The notes under the pieces: generated by a model
What the model saw: the letters and a program-made list of their open reading frames with translations, nothing else
What the model was told of the DNA's origin: nothing
Database searches by the model: none
Shown: positions 12,445 to 24,712 of the stretch, piece by piece
Layout: each line of letters starts with the position of its first letter
Numbering within the stretch: position 1 is the first letter of the stretch
Made by a program: the position numbers and the translations under genes
NCBI RefSeq assembly: GCF_033958435.1
Contig: NC_134152.1
Span: forward strand, 19,566,001 to 19,630,000
DNA: 64,000 bases
Reading direction: 5' to 3'
Source: Carettochelys insculpta
Lineage: Eukaryota; Chordata; Testudines; Carettochelyidae

Positions 12445-13676
12445 GGGAAACCAAAAATTCTTTTTTTCTTGTACTTTTCTATCCTCTTTCTTCTAACTTT
12501 AAAAAACTGTCCAGGACCCGGCATTAAGATTCTCCCCAACCCCAGTACAGTCTATGGGAAAACAAAAAATTCTTTCTTCCTACATTTCTTCTCAATTTAA
12601 GAAACATTCTGGGCCCCTGCATTATTTTCAGGGATCACATGCATGCAATCATGGGAGGTGGGATACTCAGTGGACAGCCAGTTGAGAATACAGCACCCAT
12701 GTTGGTAATGTAATGTGTGGGGAAACGAGAACTTCTTTCTTTTAATTTTGAGGGTCTCTGCATTACTTCTAGGCATCGGCATATTTTCTGGGATCGGGAG
12801 GAGAATGATGAAAATGCAATGGGGGAAGATGACATAAGACTAGCGAGCATACCCAGAATGCTACAGGGATGAGGGAACTCTGGAATAGCTTCCCACAATG
12901 CACTACTGCAACAGTCAATGTTAGCCAATTTGTGTGTGGCAGCAATGACTCGACTTTGTGGGGAGCACATGGCAAAATCAAACTTACAAATTCCAGAATT
13001 AGCAAATCTTGACTAGATAGAGATAATGCTGGATTATGAGGACAAAGGCAAAGAGGCAGGGTTTATGACACAGGAGTGTGGTTTCTGAAAGCTGACCAAG
13101 ATGCAGGCAAGAGGAAGTAAGCAGCTTTGAGAAAGGACTCAAGACAAAGTGATGGCTGATAAAGCAGTCGGCTTTATTGTAAATGAGACTTCATAAAAAG
13201 CTATAAAACCAATTACCCATTTCTAAACATACAGCACAAGCCTCGCATCAATTATTTCCTACAATTCTGGTCTTTCCTATAGTGATATAAAAGTGAATAA
13301 CAAGCTGTAGGACCCAGACTCCTACCTCTGGCATGCTCCCCATTTACTGTAACTCCCCAGCAGTCAATGGGATTGCTCTGCATCTATACTTGTGTTCAGG
13401 AGACCGGAATCTGGCCCTAGACACTGAAGGTCCTATTACTTCCATATGACATGTCCAGTATTCCCAATTTTAAAGACAATGGGCCAGAATGTGACCTGCA
13501 CCCCAGAGCCCCAAATTGCAATTGATCAATCGGTGTGCTTAGTGTAGGAAGGAAGGGGATGTTGCAGAGGTAGCCAGAGCCACCTTTGCACTTGTGGATT
13601 TCCCAGGGGAACCAGGGGGCTGACTGGTCCCAGTTGTAAAAACACCCTCAGGAGTGCCCTAATTTTTGCTCACAGC
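12445..13676. other. No recognised feature
   Basis: A partial echo of the preceding repeat (CTATGGGAAAACAAAAAATTC near 12552 against similar text near 12450) is all I see. The minus-strand frames at 12597-13005 overlap one another in different frames and resemble nothing known. Confidence 0.4.
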
Positions 13677-13684
13677 TCCCTAAG

Positions 13685-13905
13685 TAGAGCCCTGCATGGA
13701 TACAAGATTGGTATCTGCAGCTGCAAAAATGATCTGCAGATGCAGATACTCACAGGTATAAAGTGAATATCCACGAATTTGCAGAGTTCTAGATATAAAA
13801 TCTAAATCCACATCCATATCCACAAAAATGATCCATAAAATTCTGCATCCATGGATGCAGATACCCCGAATATATAGCAGATGCCCAAAGATTTGCAGGG
13901 CTCTA
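13685..13905. mobile_element. 221-bp hAT-type MITE with 8-bp TSD
   Basis: Perfect 12-bp terminal inverted repeats TAGAGCCCTGCA and TGCAGGGCTCTA bound it. The flanks TCCCTAAG (13677-13684) and TCCGTAAG (13906-13913) form an 8-bp TSD with one mismatch. The interior is rich in GCAGAT and ATCCA boxes in both orientations. Non-coding; needs a hAT transposase supplied in trans. Confidence 0.85.
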
Positions 13906-13913
13906 TCCGTAAG

Positions 13914-16495
13914 TTCCATGGGAAGCTAATAGCAAGAGCACAATGTGTTCTGGTCGTGCCTGTGACATGTTCCCATCCCCCTCTGCTGTCTAGCTTTGCT
14001 TGCTCCTGCTGGGTGCTATGGGAAGAAGAAGGAGGAGGGGATATAGATCAACTCCATTGGCTTTATAATAACCAGGCAACCCCATACTCTGAACACCAGA
14101 AGAACAGGATTGGGCCCTGGCCAGACAAAGCTGTAGCCTTTACGGTTTGATGGGTGTCACATGGGGAAAGAATGTAATTGGGGTGAGCAGTGTTTAAGCA
14201 CAGCCAAACCTGGCCTACATGAAAGGTAGGTTGTAGAGGAGATTCCAGAATAGAAGTAATTTAGTGAAAATAGAAATGCTGGGTGTTCTAAACAGAACTT
14301 TTGTCACTCAGTCAAGGGAAGAAAACAAAGCAGCATAATACAAAGCTGTGAAAAGCAGAATTGAGAGAGGGCAGATGCCTCTAACAGGTGCTGAATACAG
14401 TCTTTTACAGAGTGCTCATCCTACAGCTCTTGGTGAAGTACAAGGGCTCTTCACACTTCAGTGCCCATCTCGAGGAACTCCTCTGCTTATACTGACATGG
14501 GAGCCATGTCCTTCACCAAGGGACTGTAACTCCATCCATTTGAGTCTCGTTAGACATCACTGCATATCTATGCAATAAAAGTGTCATATTTGTGCATTAG
14601 ATGTGACAGATCTCACCTTCAAACCACTGCCAATATTAGGCCAGAGTGTGTTCCCAAGGTACTCTAGCAAAACCTCATTAGCGCCTTCAGTGAAGTTCAT
14701 GTGGAGTTAAACTTGTGACCCTGAGAGCAGATTCCATCCCGCTGAATTTACCAGTTGAACATTGTTTCATTGCTCTTGTTGCCACAGAGAGAAAGGGAAC
14801 AGGCAGCAGCTGAAATGCTACTTGTGCAAAATGGTGGCACCACTGCAGTTAGTGCCTAAAATTCCTGTTCAGCTGTTTTGAAAAGAGTTTTTATTGAGGG
14901 ATTTAACTTGTCTGGGACTGAGATTTTTTAAAGGCCTTGTGGTGTTGTCCTTCAAAACATTAAGGCTAGAATATCCGTCGAAGAACTGTCAGATAATATA
15001 GCTCATTCCTTACCAGAGTAGCATTGTTACCCACCTCCACTATAACATCTACTGTTTTGTCCAGTCTAGCTATAAATATCCATTACAATGTCACACTTTC
15101 TAAAGTCCTCCTATGACTACTCATTTCCACACCCACAAATAATTAATACTCCTTTCCTCCGCATACAAGACACTTACCTGCATTTTCAAGAAAGCCACCA
15201 TATACAGAGGCACACATTGTTAGAGTCTGTAGCATCTGTGTCTAGATTTGTAATCTGCAAAGTCCTCGAGCATGGTGCACATCACATTTACTGTGTTTAA
15301 GTGCAGGTGCATGTGTAGGGAATTCAGTAAGGTTAAGCACAAGGTTTGGTCATCTGCACAGAATATGCCTTTAGTGTTCCAGCTCCCTTGCTTATGGAAT
15401 AAAAAGGAGCCAGCGTGTGTGTGCAGGATAGCAGTGTCTTAGGAGGCTTGGATCTAAGCACAGTGCTTCAGTGTGTGAATCTTAGGCCCTCTTCTTTTTC
15501 GTTTTATTTCATGTTGTTAGATAGAAATAACTTGATGGCTGTGCAGCACTGAACTTACTAGCATTGGATTAGATTCCCATGTGCTTTCTATACAACACTG
15601 TTCTATTCTTTACACAGTACCTCAGGCTGCTATTCTGCACCACTGCTCCTTTCATGCACATGTAAAATATGTAGATAGTGAAGTGAGACTTCTGAATCAT
15701 ACGGGCAGAAGGCAGTGAGCACACTGGAATAAGGAGTATTCCTAGAAGCAGGAAGCAGGTTTGCCAAGTTCCCAGCAGAAAGGTGCCCAGAGCTTGACTG
15801 AGGTTTTGGGCAGTACCCCACAGTCAATATAAAATGTGATCCTAGGACAGGACTTGCGGAATGTTGTTTTGGGGATTGAAACTTTTCTTTTCCTGAAAGG
15901 GGAAAAATGGGATCGGAATACACCACAGAGCTCTGAATGTGAGGAAATGGAAATTTCTTCATATTTGTACATTTCTCTCTAATATTGACCAGAAATCAGA
16001 TGTATTTCAAGGTACTGCACTAAAGACTCCTAACTGGAGCCCTACTAAATACACAGTCCATTTTGGTCAATTTCAGGCATACGGTTTTAAAATTGTACAT
16101 TTGTTTTACAGAGGGTTGAGGGTTAGTACACATAAGGGGTTATGCTTGATTCGCTCTGGGTGGGGGGACACAACTATCTGAAATAAAAGCATCTGCAAGT
16201 GAAATAAATCAGTATTAGATCATCTGCTTTGCATTGTGTACCTTTTTCCAGATTAATTTTCATGTGTAGACAACCCCTTGAGAAAATAGATGAAGTTAAT
16301 AATTTTTTTGTGCTTTCTATGTCTTATTACAGCTTCTGGGAACAAATGGCTTTTTCTATGGGATAAATGAACTTACATGTATGAATAGACACAGCGCAGC
16401 AGCCTCCTTGGTTACTGGAAATAATACAGTTGACATCTATTAGGTTTCCCAGATGCCTCTTCTGAAGTTATTCTCACACAGGTATGTGGTTACAG
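13914..16495. other. No recognised feature
   Basis: Two and a half kb of single-copy-looking sequence. The minus-strand frames near 15630-15972 overlap in two frames and are not recognised. Confidence 0.45.
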
Positions 16496-16499
16496 AGCT

Positions 16500-16722
16500 A
16501 TTTTTTCTGGGAAGAAAGGTGCTTTTGAAATCAGGGTTTCCTTTCGAAGGAACCCTTCCTACACGGTTAGTTTGCAATTCGAAAGGAGCACTTTTGACGT
16601 TCCGGGTGGTCTCTATTATGCAAATGAGGTGGTGAATATTCCTATCAGCACCTCGTTAGCATTTTCAACCTGCTTTATTTAGATGCCCCTTCCGAAAGAG
16701 AGGGGCATGTGTAGATGTAGCC
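16500..16722 (+). mobile_element. GTCTACAC MITE, 'CTCGTTAGCATC' family
   Basis: Shares with the 7363-7570 copy the landmarks CCTTTCGAAGGAACCC, CTATTATGCAAATGAGG and CAGCACCTCGTTAGCAT, and a right end GTGTAGATGTAGCC. The left terminus is eroded and its position approximate. A GTAGACATACCCTG motif further right (about 16755) may belong to another decayed MITE. Confidence 0.6.
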
Positions 16723-16724
16723 AA

Positions 16725-17726
16725 ATAGTTTATTTCAGAATAAGGCTGTTTTGTAGACATACCCTGAATATCTAGCAAATATACATTTTTCTCGGAGGTG
16801 AGTCAAACAGAGGTGGACTTCTTTTGTAAGAGGTGAACTGTGGCAAAGATGGATGACTTGTCAGTTTATATCTAGAATTCTAATACTTTACACTGTGCCA
16901 TTTTGTATTGTATTAGCTTTTACATTGCAAGAACTAGGATACATTTCTTCATTTCCCAACATAAAATGACAAAAGGTCAATTAACCTAAAATATTTTTTG
17001 CTGTGTTTTAGATGGACAAGTCACAGAAAGCCCATAAACTGACTTTTCCTGCAAAAGTAAAATTGCTTCCAAATTGAATTTTTATTACAGGCCGATTACT
17101 TACTGGGTATAGACGAAGAATATACAATAATAGTCCGTTCAATTCTCAATTTCTTTATTCTTTGTGTTTGCACACCTCCTCCTTATCACCTTCTTAAAGC
17201 TATTTGAACTACATTAATTCTGGAGAAGAGCTGACTAACCCACCACTTGCGTACATATTCACAACAGTATTCTCTTCTGCTGTTAAGCCATAAATTTCAG
17301 CTTTAATGCTTTCCTAGTAATGGCAGAGAATGTATTGTCTCTAAGTAAAAACTCTTCCCTGGTGGATAATGATCCAGTCTAGTAGCTCTTCCTAAGATTA
17401 GTCCCATCTAGATTTCAACCTAAGTACTCACATCATTATCTTAATGAGAGTTGGGGGAACTAAAACCTTTCAGAAGGAGCTTAGAATCCTGTAGGAACAA
17501 GGTCTAAGGCTGTGAGCTTGAAAAGCTTAAAGCCTGTACTCCCCATTAGCCAGTGAAAAGTAGTGACTGCTCATTTAGAGCTGTGCAATTCTTCAACACT
17601 AACAATGAGACCTGATGACATGGTACTCAGTCCTGCTCTTGCAGTATTCAGTGGCAGAAATCCCACTGACTTCAGTGAAAGCGCAGTCTGGGCCTGGACA
17701 AGTTACAGTTCCTGGTCCTACAAGAG
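16725..17726. other. No recognised feature
   Basis: AT-rich sequence; nothing supportable apart from the possible MITE end near 16755. Confidence 0.4.
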
Positions 17727-17729
17727 TCT

Positions 17730-18134
17730 GGCTACATCTAGACTAGAAGCTTTTTTTCTGACAACACAGGTGTTTTGATGACAAAACCACTAGAGCATCC
17801 ACACTAAATATGTGTTCTGTTCGCATACTGTCAACAGAACTCAGCACTTGTCGACAGGCTTCTGCCTCTCCCCTGTGAGGCAGAACGCCTTTCTCAACAG
17901 AATCTGTCAACAAAAAAGCCACGTGGATGCTCCAGGAGGCCCTCTATTGACACACAGGGCTTCCAGGTCACTGGGCAGCCCTGTCTGCTGTGCTTCTGGC
18001 TGGCTGTTCCATCAAGAGAGGGCCGGGCAGTCAATCTGCGTTTGTATGTGGGTGCACTCTGTGGACAGAAGTTTTGTTGGAAGATCACTTCCAACAGTAA
18101 CTTCTGGCTACAGATTGCTGTAGTGTAGACAGCC
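17730..18134 (+). mobile_element. 405-bp GTCTACAC MITE, 'GAGGCAGAAC' family, TSD TCT
   Basis: GGCTACATCTAGACTAGAAG at the left and TAGTGTAGACAGCC at the right are inverted repeats flanked by TCT at 17727-17729 and 18135-18137. The interior has TGTCAACAGAA and TTCTGTTGACA-like boxes and a GCCTTCTGCCTCTCCC block. The same interior recurs at 52481-52950 and 62342-62640. Frames across it on both strands are repeat-derived. Confidence 0.8.
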
Positions 18135-18239
18135 TCTGAGTAACATGGGAGCTCTGCACTCTACAGTTACACACTTGGAAAAAAGTAACCACAGTAAAAA
18201 TTCAGGGCATAAGCTTTGTATGCAGTAGGTACCTCAGTA

Positions 18240-18517
18240 TTCTGAAATAGCTACCCTGTGTCTTTGACATGCACCTGTCATTTCAAAACAGTTTTAGAAA
18301 TAACAGGCACACACTATTTCAGCATGTCTGTATTCCCCATTGTAGGAGCAGTAAGGGATGCTCCAAAATAGTGCATTATTTTGACATTTGGTGCTGTTTA
18401 GACAACGTCAAATGCTGAAATAGAGTATTTTGAACTACACTCTAAATAAGCTATGCAATTTGCGCTATGCAAATTGCATAGCTTATTTTGAGATCAGGCT
18501 GTCATGTAGATGTAGCC
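18240..18517. mobile_element. GTCTACAC-type MITE remnant, 'TTTTGAAATA' family, with internal hairpin
   Basis: The right end TGTAGATGTAGCC matches the shared terminal motif; the left end is eroded near CTGAAATAGCTACCCTG. Internal TATTTC and GAAATA boxes tie it to the 7574-8343 and 21992-22270 elements. It includes a perfect 20-bp inverted repeat (18444-18463 against 18469-18488) with a 5-base loop GCTAT. Confidence 0.6.
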
Positions 18518-18904
18518 TGGCTGTTAATAAGCGGAGCTGAACTGTTTCAGGCTAGGTCACTGGATTGGGACTTCTGTTACCACCTTGCTACTGACCTGTA
18601 GGGGAAGTCACATCACCTTACTCTGCAGCAGTCTCCCAGCCATAAACTGGAAATAATGACATTTGTTAACTGATTGACGATCTGTAGATGGAAAGAGCTA
18701 TAATATCCACGTGTGAATAATAGCATGGAGTTTAAGCGGTACGCATGTACATATTTCCAATCAGGCTGAATGCCAGGACATACATATTTCCAAACTGATT
18801 GAATGTTGTTTTTTTCCTGAAGAAGCTCTGAAATAATTCTCCCAATTGCCCTAAAAATAGCTGAAGACTTTGTTGCACACCCACATCTTTTTCTACTCTT
18901 TGTT

Positions 18905-19903
18905 AGCTGGTCTAGTGGGGTGCCGCAGGGGTCTGTTTTAGGACCGGTTCTGTTCAATATCTTCATTAACGATTTAGATATTGACATAGAAAGTACACTT
19001 ATTAAGTTTGCAGATGATACCAAGCTGGGAGGGGTTGCAACTTCTTTGGAGGATAGGGTCATAATTCAAAAGGATCTGGATAAACTGGAGAAATGGGCTG
19101 AGGTAAACAGGATGAAGTTTAATAAGGACAAATGCAAAGTGCTCCACTTAGGAAGGAACAATCAGTGTCACACATACAGAATGGGAAAGGACTGCCTAGG
19201 AATGAGTACAGCAGAAAGGGATCTAGGGGTTATAGTGGACCACAAGCTAAATATGAGTCAACAGTGTGATGCTGTTGCGAAAAAGGCAAACATGATTCTC
19301 GGATGCATTAACAGGTGTGTTGTGAACAAGACACGAGAAGTCATTCTCCTGCTCTACTCTGCACTGGTTAGGCCTCATCTGGAGTATTGCGTCCAGTTCT
19401 GGGCATCGCAGTTCAGGAAGGATGTGGAGAAATTGGAGAGGGTCCAGAGGAGAGCAACGAGAATGATCAAAGGTCTAGAGAACATGACCTATGAAGAAAG
19501 GCTGAAAGAACTGGGCTTGTTTAGTTTAGAAAAGAGAAGATTGAGGGGGGACATGATAGCAGTTTTCAGATATCTAAAAGGGTGTCATAAGGCAGAGGGA
19601 GGGAACTTGTTCTTCCTTGCCTCTGAGGATAGAACAAGAGGCAATGGACTGAAATTGCAGCAGGGGAGGTTCAGGTTGGACATTAGGAAAAAGTTCCTAA
19701 CTGTCAGGGTGATCAAACACTGGAATGAATTGCCAAGGGAGGTGGTAGAATCTCCATCACTGGAGATATTTAAGAAGAGGTTAGATAGATGGCTTTCAGG
19801 GATGGTCTAGAAAGTGCTTGGTCCTGCCATGAGGGCAGGGGGCTGGACTTGATGGCTTCTTGAGGTCCCTTCCAGTCCTACTCTTCTATGATTCTATGAT
19901 TCT
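18905..19903 (+). mobile_element. CR1 LINE, 5'-truncated, with intact RT C-terminus and 3' end
   Basis: The element begins inside the reverse-transcriptase domain and runs through a short 3' UTR with the GGGGGCTGGACTTGATGG block. It ends with tandem ATTCTATG octamers (about 19886-19903), the CR1 hallmark. It is one of the youngest-looking CR1 copies here because about 890 bp stay open. 5' truncation is the expected outcome of incomplete target-primed reverse transcription, so it cannot move on its own. Confidence 0.93.
18920..19810 (+). pseudogene. CR1 ORF2 fragment: reverse transcriptase C-terminal part (296 codons)
   Basis: Open from a methionine preceding PQGSVLGPVLFNIFINDL (residues 2-19, the RT motif before the active site). 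KFADDTKLGG follows, with the FADD catalytic box at residues 30-33. Then come MKFNKDKCKVLHLG, ERDLGVIVDHKLNMSQQCDA and [16 protein letters not shown], all standard CR1 thumb and C-terminal blocks. The frame closes at a stop just before the 3' UTR. The complete CR1 ORF2 is about 900 residues or more with an N-terminal endonuclease, so two-thirds is missing. The start is arbitrary because the true start lies upstream of the truncation. Confidence 0.9.
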
Positions 19904-20670
19904 CTTTTTTGCACACATTCAAGGGTTGAGAGGTGGATATATAAATGAATTAAATGAATTTGCACTTACTTTTGCATCAAGAAGAATACATTGTCCCCTC
20001 CCCACTCTGGCCAGATTGCTTTGTATCCTTACAAAAAAAAAAACAAAACACCTGCTATTGTATTAGAGAGTTGCTCTCTTCTCTAGTACTGAACATTTAT
20101 TTTCAGATTTCAAGTTTTACTTGCACTTGAGAATGACTTTGGCTGACATCCGTGGAGTAGCTCATTGTGCTTCTCTGTTTTAATGTAAGTGACAGATACT
20201 ATACAATATGTAAAGGATTATTGCAACAGAACAAGGTGGAGGAGCTATGAATAATAGCAAATGGCAAAAAAGGTTAACCTGTTCTTCATGTTTAAAATAT
20301 CAAGATTCAGAAATCTTTTAACTCTGCCAGGACATTAAATGGAGAAGCATTTAAGAAATTTTGTGTACAGGTACTTAGTGTATTGTCGCAAGAATAATTT
20401 TTTTCCTTCTTTTGTTAAGGCTTCATTGCTTGCCTCATAGCATGTAAAAAGAGGTGTCCAAGGGGTCTACTACTACTGGGTCCCAGGAGCACTTTGTAAT
20501 GGTAATCAGAGAGCTGGCTGGTTGTATATGGGCTTTCCTCATTTCCACTTGCTGAATTGTAGAAGTAAATAGCTCAAAATATGTCTGATACTGTCCAAAT
20601 GTTAAATTTCCAGGTAGATGATTACTGCAGTTCCTGTACAGGCTGGGAAGTGGCTTGCAATACAATTTCT
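19904..20670. other. No recognised feature
   Basis: AT-rich; a short A-run lies near 20032-20046. No supportable gene or bounded repeat. Confidence 0.45.
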
Positions 20671-20678
20671 ATGTTAAG

Positions 20679-20872
20679 CTGTGTTCCCTATAAGCTGAAT
20701 GCCTGAGTGGCCATGCAGCATAGATTCAAATGTCACCCAGCTGATTAGCAGACTGCCCACAGATGCTCACAGCCAGCCACATGTGTTTCTATTCGTGATG
20801 CACAACTGCACATGCCATGGTGCAAGTAACAAAATTTATTCTTCACATGGATGGAAAATTTAGAGGACATGG
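20679..20872. mobile_element. 194-bp hAT-type MITE with perfect 8-bp TSD
   Basis: ATGTTAAG occurs exactly at 20671-20678 and 20873-20880. The ends CTGTGTTCCCTATAA and TTTAGAGGACATGG are imperfect inverted repeats. Non-coding. The exact 8-bp duplication is the main evidence; the terminal repeats have diverged. Confidence 0.7.
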
Positions 20873-20880
20873 ATGTTAAG

Positions 20881-21988
20881 GTGTTGGTCATATTACAAAG
20901 TATTTGAGAAGCTGTGCTCTAGGGGCTTTCAGTTCTGCAATTTATTTGGAAATATGTTGTCATCAGCTATGAAGTAGGATTGACATTGAGGGGTTCAGTT
21001 TATTAATCTATCTGTTGTGCGTGTAAATGCATCTTCCCTCATACGCATTATCCACTTTCCCTTTTTCTTCCTCATTTGAAAGCTGGACAATTTTTGGGTT
21101 GATGTGAGGAGGAGTTACTCAGATGAGTTTGGATTGAAGTATTGTACCAATATTTAGGGGATGAATCTGAGTATTTCTGTGCAGCATTGGACCATTTGTA
21201 TTGTTTGTTCAGAAATTCCACAACATTTATCAAGAAATGTTAGGCTCAGAAACATGGTAACTTAATAAAATAATATGTTGGTTTGTTATCTGGGGTCTGA
21301 TTTCCCAAATCATAATTGACAGAAGGGATCCTTATTTATGTATGTAGACCAATAGCGGTCTATAATCATTGGGTAATAAGATATGTTTTTAGACCTGTGA
21401 GTCAAAAGTGCTGTATGTTATTATTTAAGCATCACAGGCTTTTGAGTGCACAAAATCCCCCTGTTATATGTAGATTTAACTCTTTTTAAACACATAGCTT
21501 TTATTCCCGAGTTGTTCTTATGGGACCACTGAGGCATTCTTTGTTCACTGAAGTTTCAATTACGTGGGAGATTTGGAAAGGTGAAGACTTGATTTGGAAA
21601 AAAAATGTTATTCTGGTGTAAACCAATGCAAACACCTCTCAAATCCTTAAACCTTTGCCACTATAAATGAGAGGAGAATCAAGACCAAGAAAATGGATTC
21701 AAAGTTGCAGCTACAATGTGTGATGTGCGAGAACAGTTCTGAAGCTCATGACTGGATAAAAACATCAAGCCTTACTGGGAAGATATGTTACATATGTATA
21801 GGCCCTGATGCTAAATCTGGCTTCTAAGAATAATGCATTATTCATGCGCATAACTGAGTACAATACAGTGGTAAAGAATCTGTTAAACTGGTACAACTGC
21901 CTCATTTAAATACCCAACATTTAAAAATGTAGGGGTAGATTTTCAAAGGCAGAAAGAAAAGGTAGATATCCAACTTCCATTGAAATTC
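20881..21988. other. No recognised feature
   Basis: AT-rich sequence without frames, hairpins or repeat ends I can support. Confidence 0.45.
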
Positions 21989-21991
21989 AAT

Positions 21992-22270
21992 GGCTATGGC
22001 TACACTGTAGCCCTATCCTGAAATAGCACACTTTGCATTGCACAAATTGCTTAAGTTATTTTGAGGTAACTTATTTTGAACCTGGTGTTGACTACACAGC
22101 ACCGAAGGCCAAAATATGTGCCTATTTCAAACTTCCTGCTATGTCTCTCACAACAAGGGTCAGCCGGAATGTAATATCGCACTAGAAATAGCAGGGGAGT
22201 GTTTGCCTACAGGTTTGCTATTTCAAGATGTGAATGTATCTGAAATAGAAACCTCAGTGTAGACTTAGCC
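21992..22270. mobile_element. 279-bp GTCTACAC-type MITE, 'TTTTGAAATA' family
   Basis: The left end GGCTATGGCTACACTGTAG matches the left end of the 7574 element, and the right end GTGTAGACTTAGCC carries the shared terminal motif. The immediate flanks are AAT and ATT, so no exact direct duplication is seen. Internal TATTTTGAGG, CTATTTCAAAC and GAAATAGCA boxes fit the family. Confidence 0.7.
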
Positions 22271-22499
22271 ATTGAATTGGCCTCCTGCTGTGTCTTGGAA
22301 GATCTCCTAGTACCCATCAGGATGATGCAGTTAAGCATGTCCATGTAAAGCAGCCTTAGGAAAGGTGAAGGCAAAATTGAGTTTTGATGTAATTTTTGCT
22401 GTAATCCACAACAGGGGAATAGTGCAATAATAAACTTAATTTGATTCAGTGAGATTTCAAGGTAAGCAGTGAAATGAAGGAAGACGGCATGTGGGAATA

Positions 22500-22930
22500 T
22501 TGCATACTTGAATGATTAAAGCATTAGGAAACATTCCATGTAGCAATGGATTCAGGGAGTGCAATCTCTTTAGCTTAAGCAAGGGAAGGCAAAGGGGTGT
22601 CTTGATCACATTCTACAAGTCTCCACGTGGAGAATCAAGCATTGGATAATGAGCTTGTTGATGTAGAACAGAATGATCCAAACTTGGCAACTTCAGACTA
22701 GGAAGAAGGGGCCCATTTTAAAAGGTGAAGGTAGTTGACCATTGGAACACTTTATCAAGGGGGCATGGTAGAAACTCCATCACTGTCAATTTTTAAATCC
22801 AGATGGGATTTTGTTTTAAAGATCTGCTGTCGGGATTATTTGGGAGAAGTTCTATGGGCTCTGCAGTACAAGAAATCAGCCTGGATGGTCATAGTAATCA
22901 CTTCTGGCCTTGGAATCTACAAAGCCTCGT
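22500..22930 (+). mobile_element. Old, decayed CR1-like LINE 3' part
   Basis: The frame near 22735-22800 preserves a CR1 C-terminal pattern, ending in a VETPSLSIFKSRWDFVLK-like block. Upstream text (22560-22720) looks like a strongly mutated continuation of the C-terminal region. No octamer tail is discernible. An older CR1 layer than the copies at 18905 and 24713. Confidence 0.6.
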
Positions 22931-23411
22931 CAGAAAAAAATGCTGGGGAGGTAAAAATATACAGGGCCAGGACTGAAGCTCTTTTCCTTTCTAATCTTGG
23001 TAGCAATGGTGATTTGCTCTGTATTTCAGCAAAAGACTAAACCTAGCACAACTGATGGGAAAAGAGGGTGAAACTGAAAAATTCCTTCTGTCCTTCATGT
23101 ATCCATGTAGGACCTGACCAGCCCCAAACCTATAATTAGAAATCAGTTCCCATTACTTTATAAAGGCAGATATTTATCATACTTTACAGTTTGCCTACAA
23201 CCAAGGAAAAAAAATTGGAGGGACAGATCATTGCTGGTGTAAATTGGTATCAGGTTTCATGGAGTATCACTGATTGACCCCAGCTGAGGAGCTGGCCCAT
23301 AATATATGCTTTCCAATTAAATAAAAGTGATGTTTTCCTTGGCTCCTCCTTGTCCCATCTGTGTGACATGTCCATATTTTTGGAAGTTTTTCACCGCATC
23401 AATGTAATTTG
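22931..23411. other. No recognised feature
   Basis: Tail of the decayed CR1-like copy fading into AT-rich sequence; nothing else supportable. Confidence 0.4.
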
Positions 23412-23419
23412 CACTAGAG

Positions 23420-23749
23420 CAGGGGTGCACAAAGTGGTAGGTGGGCCCCTGGGAGGATGAAATTTCATAAGGGGGGTGGGGCGCAGCAAAATTGGTTGCT
23501 GGGTCTCAGGCTCATCCATCTCATTAAAAATGTTGAAATGTGTTACTGTTTTTATGGTCTGTGTGTTCACATTTATACACTGTTTATATGTTCCGCACAC
23601 TTATTTTCTTACACATGCCAATAGGAGATTTTTTTTCATGTGAATATAACCGAAATTACCATGGGTTTCGATTACATTAAACAAGTTGGGGGGCAGCTAA
23701 TTGCAGGGATGAAAAGTGGAGCCTGATATAAAATGTTTGCTCATCCCTG
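23420..23749. mobile_element. 330-bp hAT-type MITE with 8-bp TSD
   Basis: The ends CAGGGGTGCACAAAGTG and TTTGCTCATCCCTG are typical hAT terminal repeats (CAGGG...CCCTG). The flanks CACTAGAG (23412-23419) and CACTAAAG (23750-23757) are an 8-bp TSD with one mismatch. No coding capacity seen. Confidence 0.85.
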
Positions 23750-23757
23750 CACTAAAG

Positions 23758-24578
23758 GCACACATAGTGCTTTCCTCTAAAAAGTACGATGGCCTCACAG
23801 TAAGTGGATCAGATTTGTTCCCTTGATTTGTAGTTATGCACAAGGTAGCTCTTCAAAAACTCTCAACGCCCACAGTGAGAAAGTAAAATTTTAAAGTGGA
23901 TATATTTGGAGAAAAATAAAAAAGGGAGATAATTTATCAACAGTTGGCCAATTAGCTTCCATGGGAACAGAACTCAGCCTAATTTCCCTTGACATAAAGC
24001 AGAGCAGGCTCAGAAATATTATTAAATCTGGTAGTTCTCATTCCCAACATGGGGCAGGCCCCTCGCCCTCCAGTGTACTTTTACCACAAACGGTATCTCC
24101 AAGCAAATATTAGACCTTACTCAGTCATATAAATGTTTACATTATTAAACTTATTACAGAAGATGAATCTATGTTCACATCTGGGCAGATGTTTATCAGT
24201 TATACAAAAGTAGAAGGGAAAGACTATTTGTCCTTGTCTATTGAGGAGGGAGTTTATTGCCTTTTCACTTATGTTGAAAATGGGGATTCTGCAAAAATTG
24301 CTGGCATGTAGATTGCAAAGGATTAAAAGATAACAGTTTCAAATTTCCTTTCTGGACCTAAAATGGACCAAACAGGTTAAGAAACTGAATAACTTAACAT
24401 TTTAATTCAAGAAAAAAGACAAAATGGGAAACTTTAAAGGTGACTTACAAAAGAGAAGAATTTGTTTTTCCTTGACTTGCTGCATGTGATGTATAAATGA
24501 GAAATGAAAGTGTAATATATGTTTTGGCTTTTTTTTATTTGTGAGCTAGCAGAAATTTTTTCTGCCTCTGTACAGCCT
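23758..24578. other. No recognised feature
   Basis: AT-rich sequence; nothing supportable. Confidence 0.45.
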
Positions 24579-24712
24579 GGCTAAGTCTACAAGGCAGGCT
24601 TTTCCCGGCAAAACTGGGCTTTCCTCAGGAAAAACTGTGGTGCATCTACACACAAAATGCACTTTGGTGACATTTTGTCATCAAAACCTGGCACATCTGC
24701 CAGCAGCAGTAT
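24579..24712 (+). mobile_element. Left part of a GTCTACAC MITE abutting a CR1
   Basis: GGCTAAGTCTACAAGGCAGG resembles the shared left end. TTTGTCATCAAAACCTGG resembles the GTTTTGATGACAAAA block of the 17730 element. The sequence stops where the CR1 3' end begins, so the right part is lost or was never there. Confidence 0.45.

Noticed and set aside
18613..19062. 149-codon minus-strand frame
   Set aside because: Antisense of the CR1 reverse transcriptase for much of its length; a shadow.
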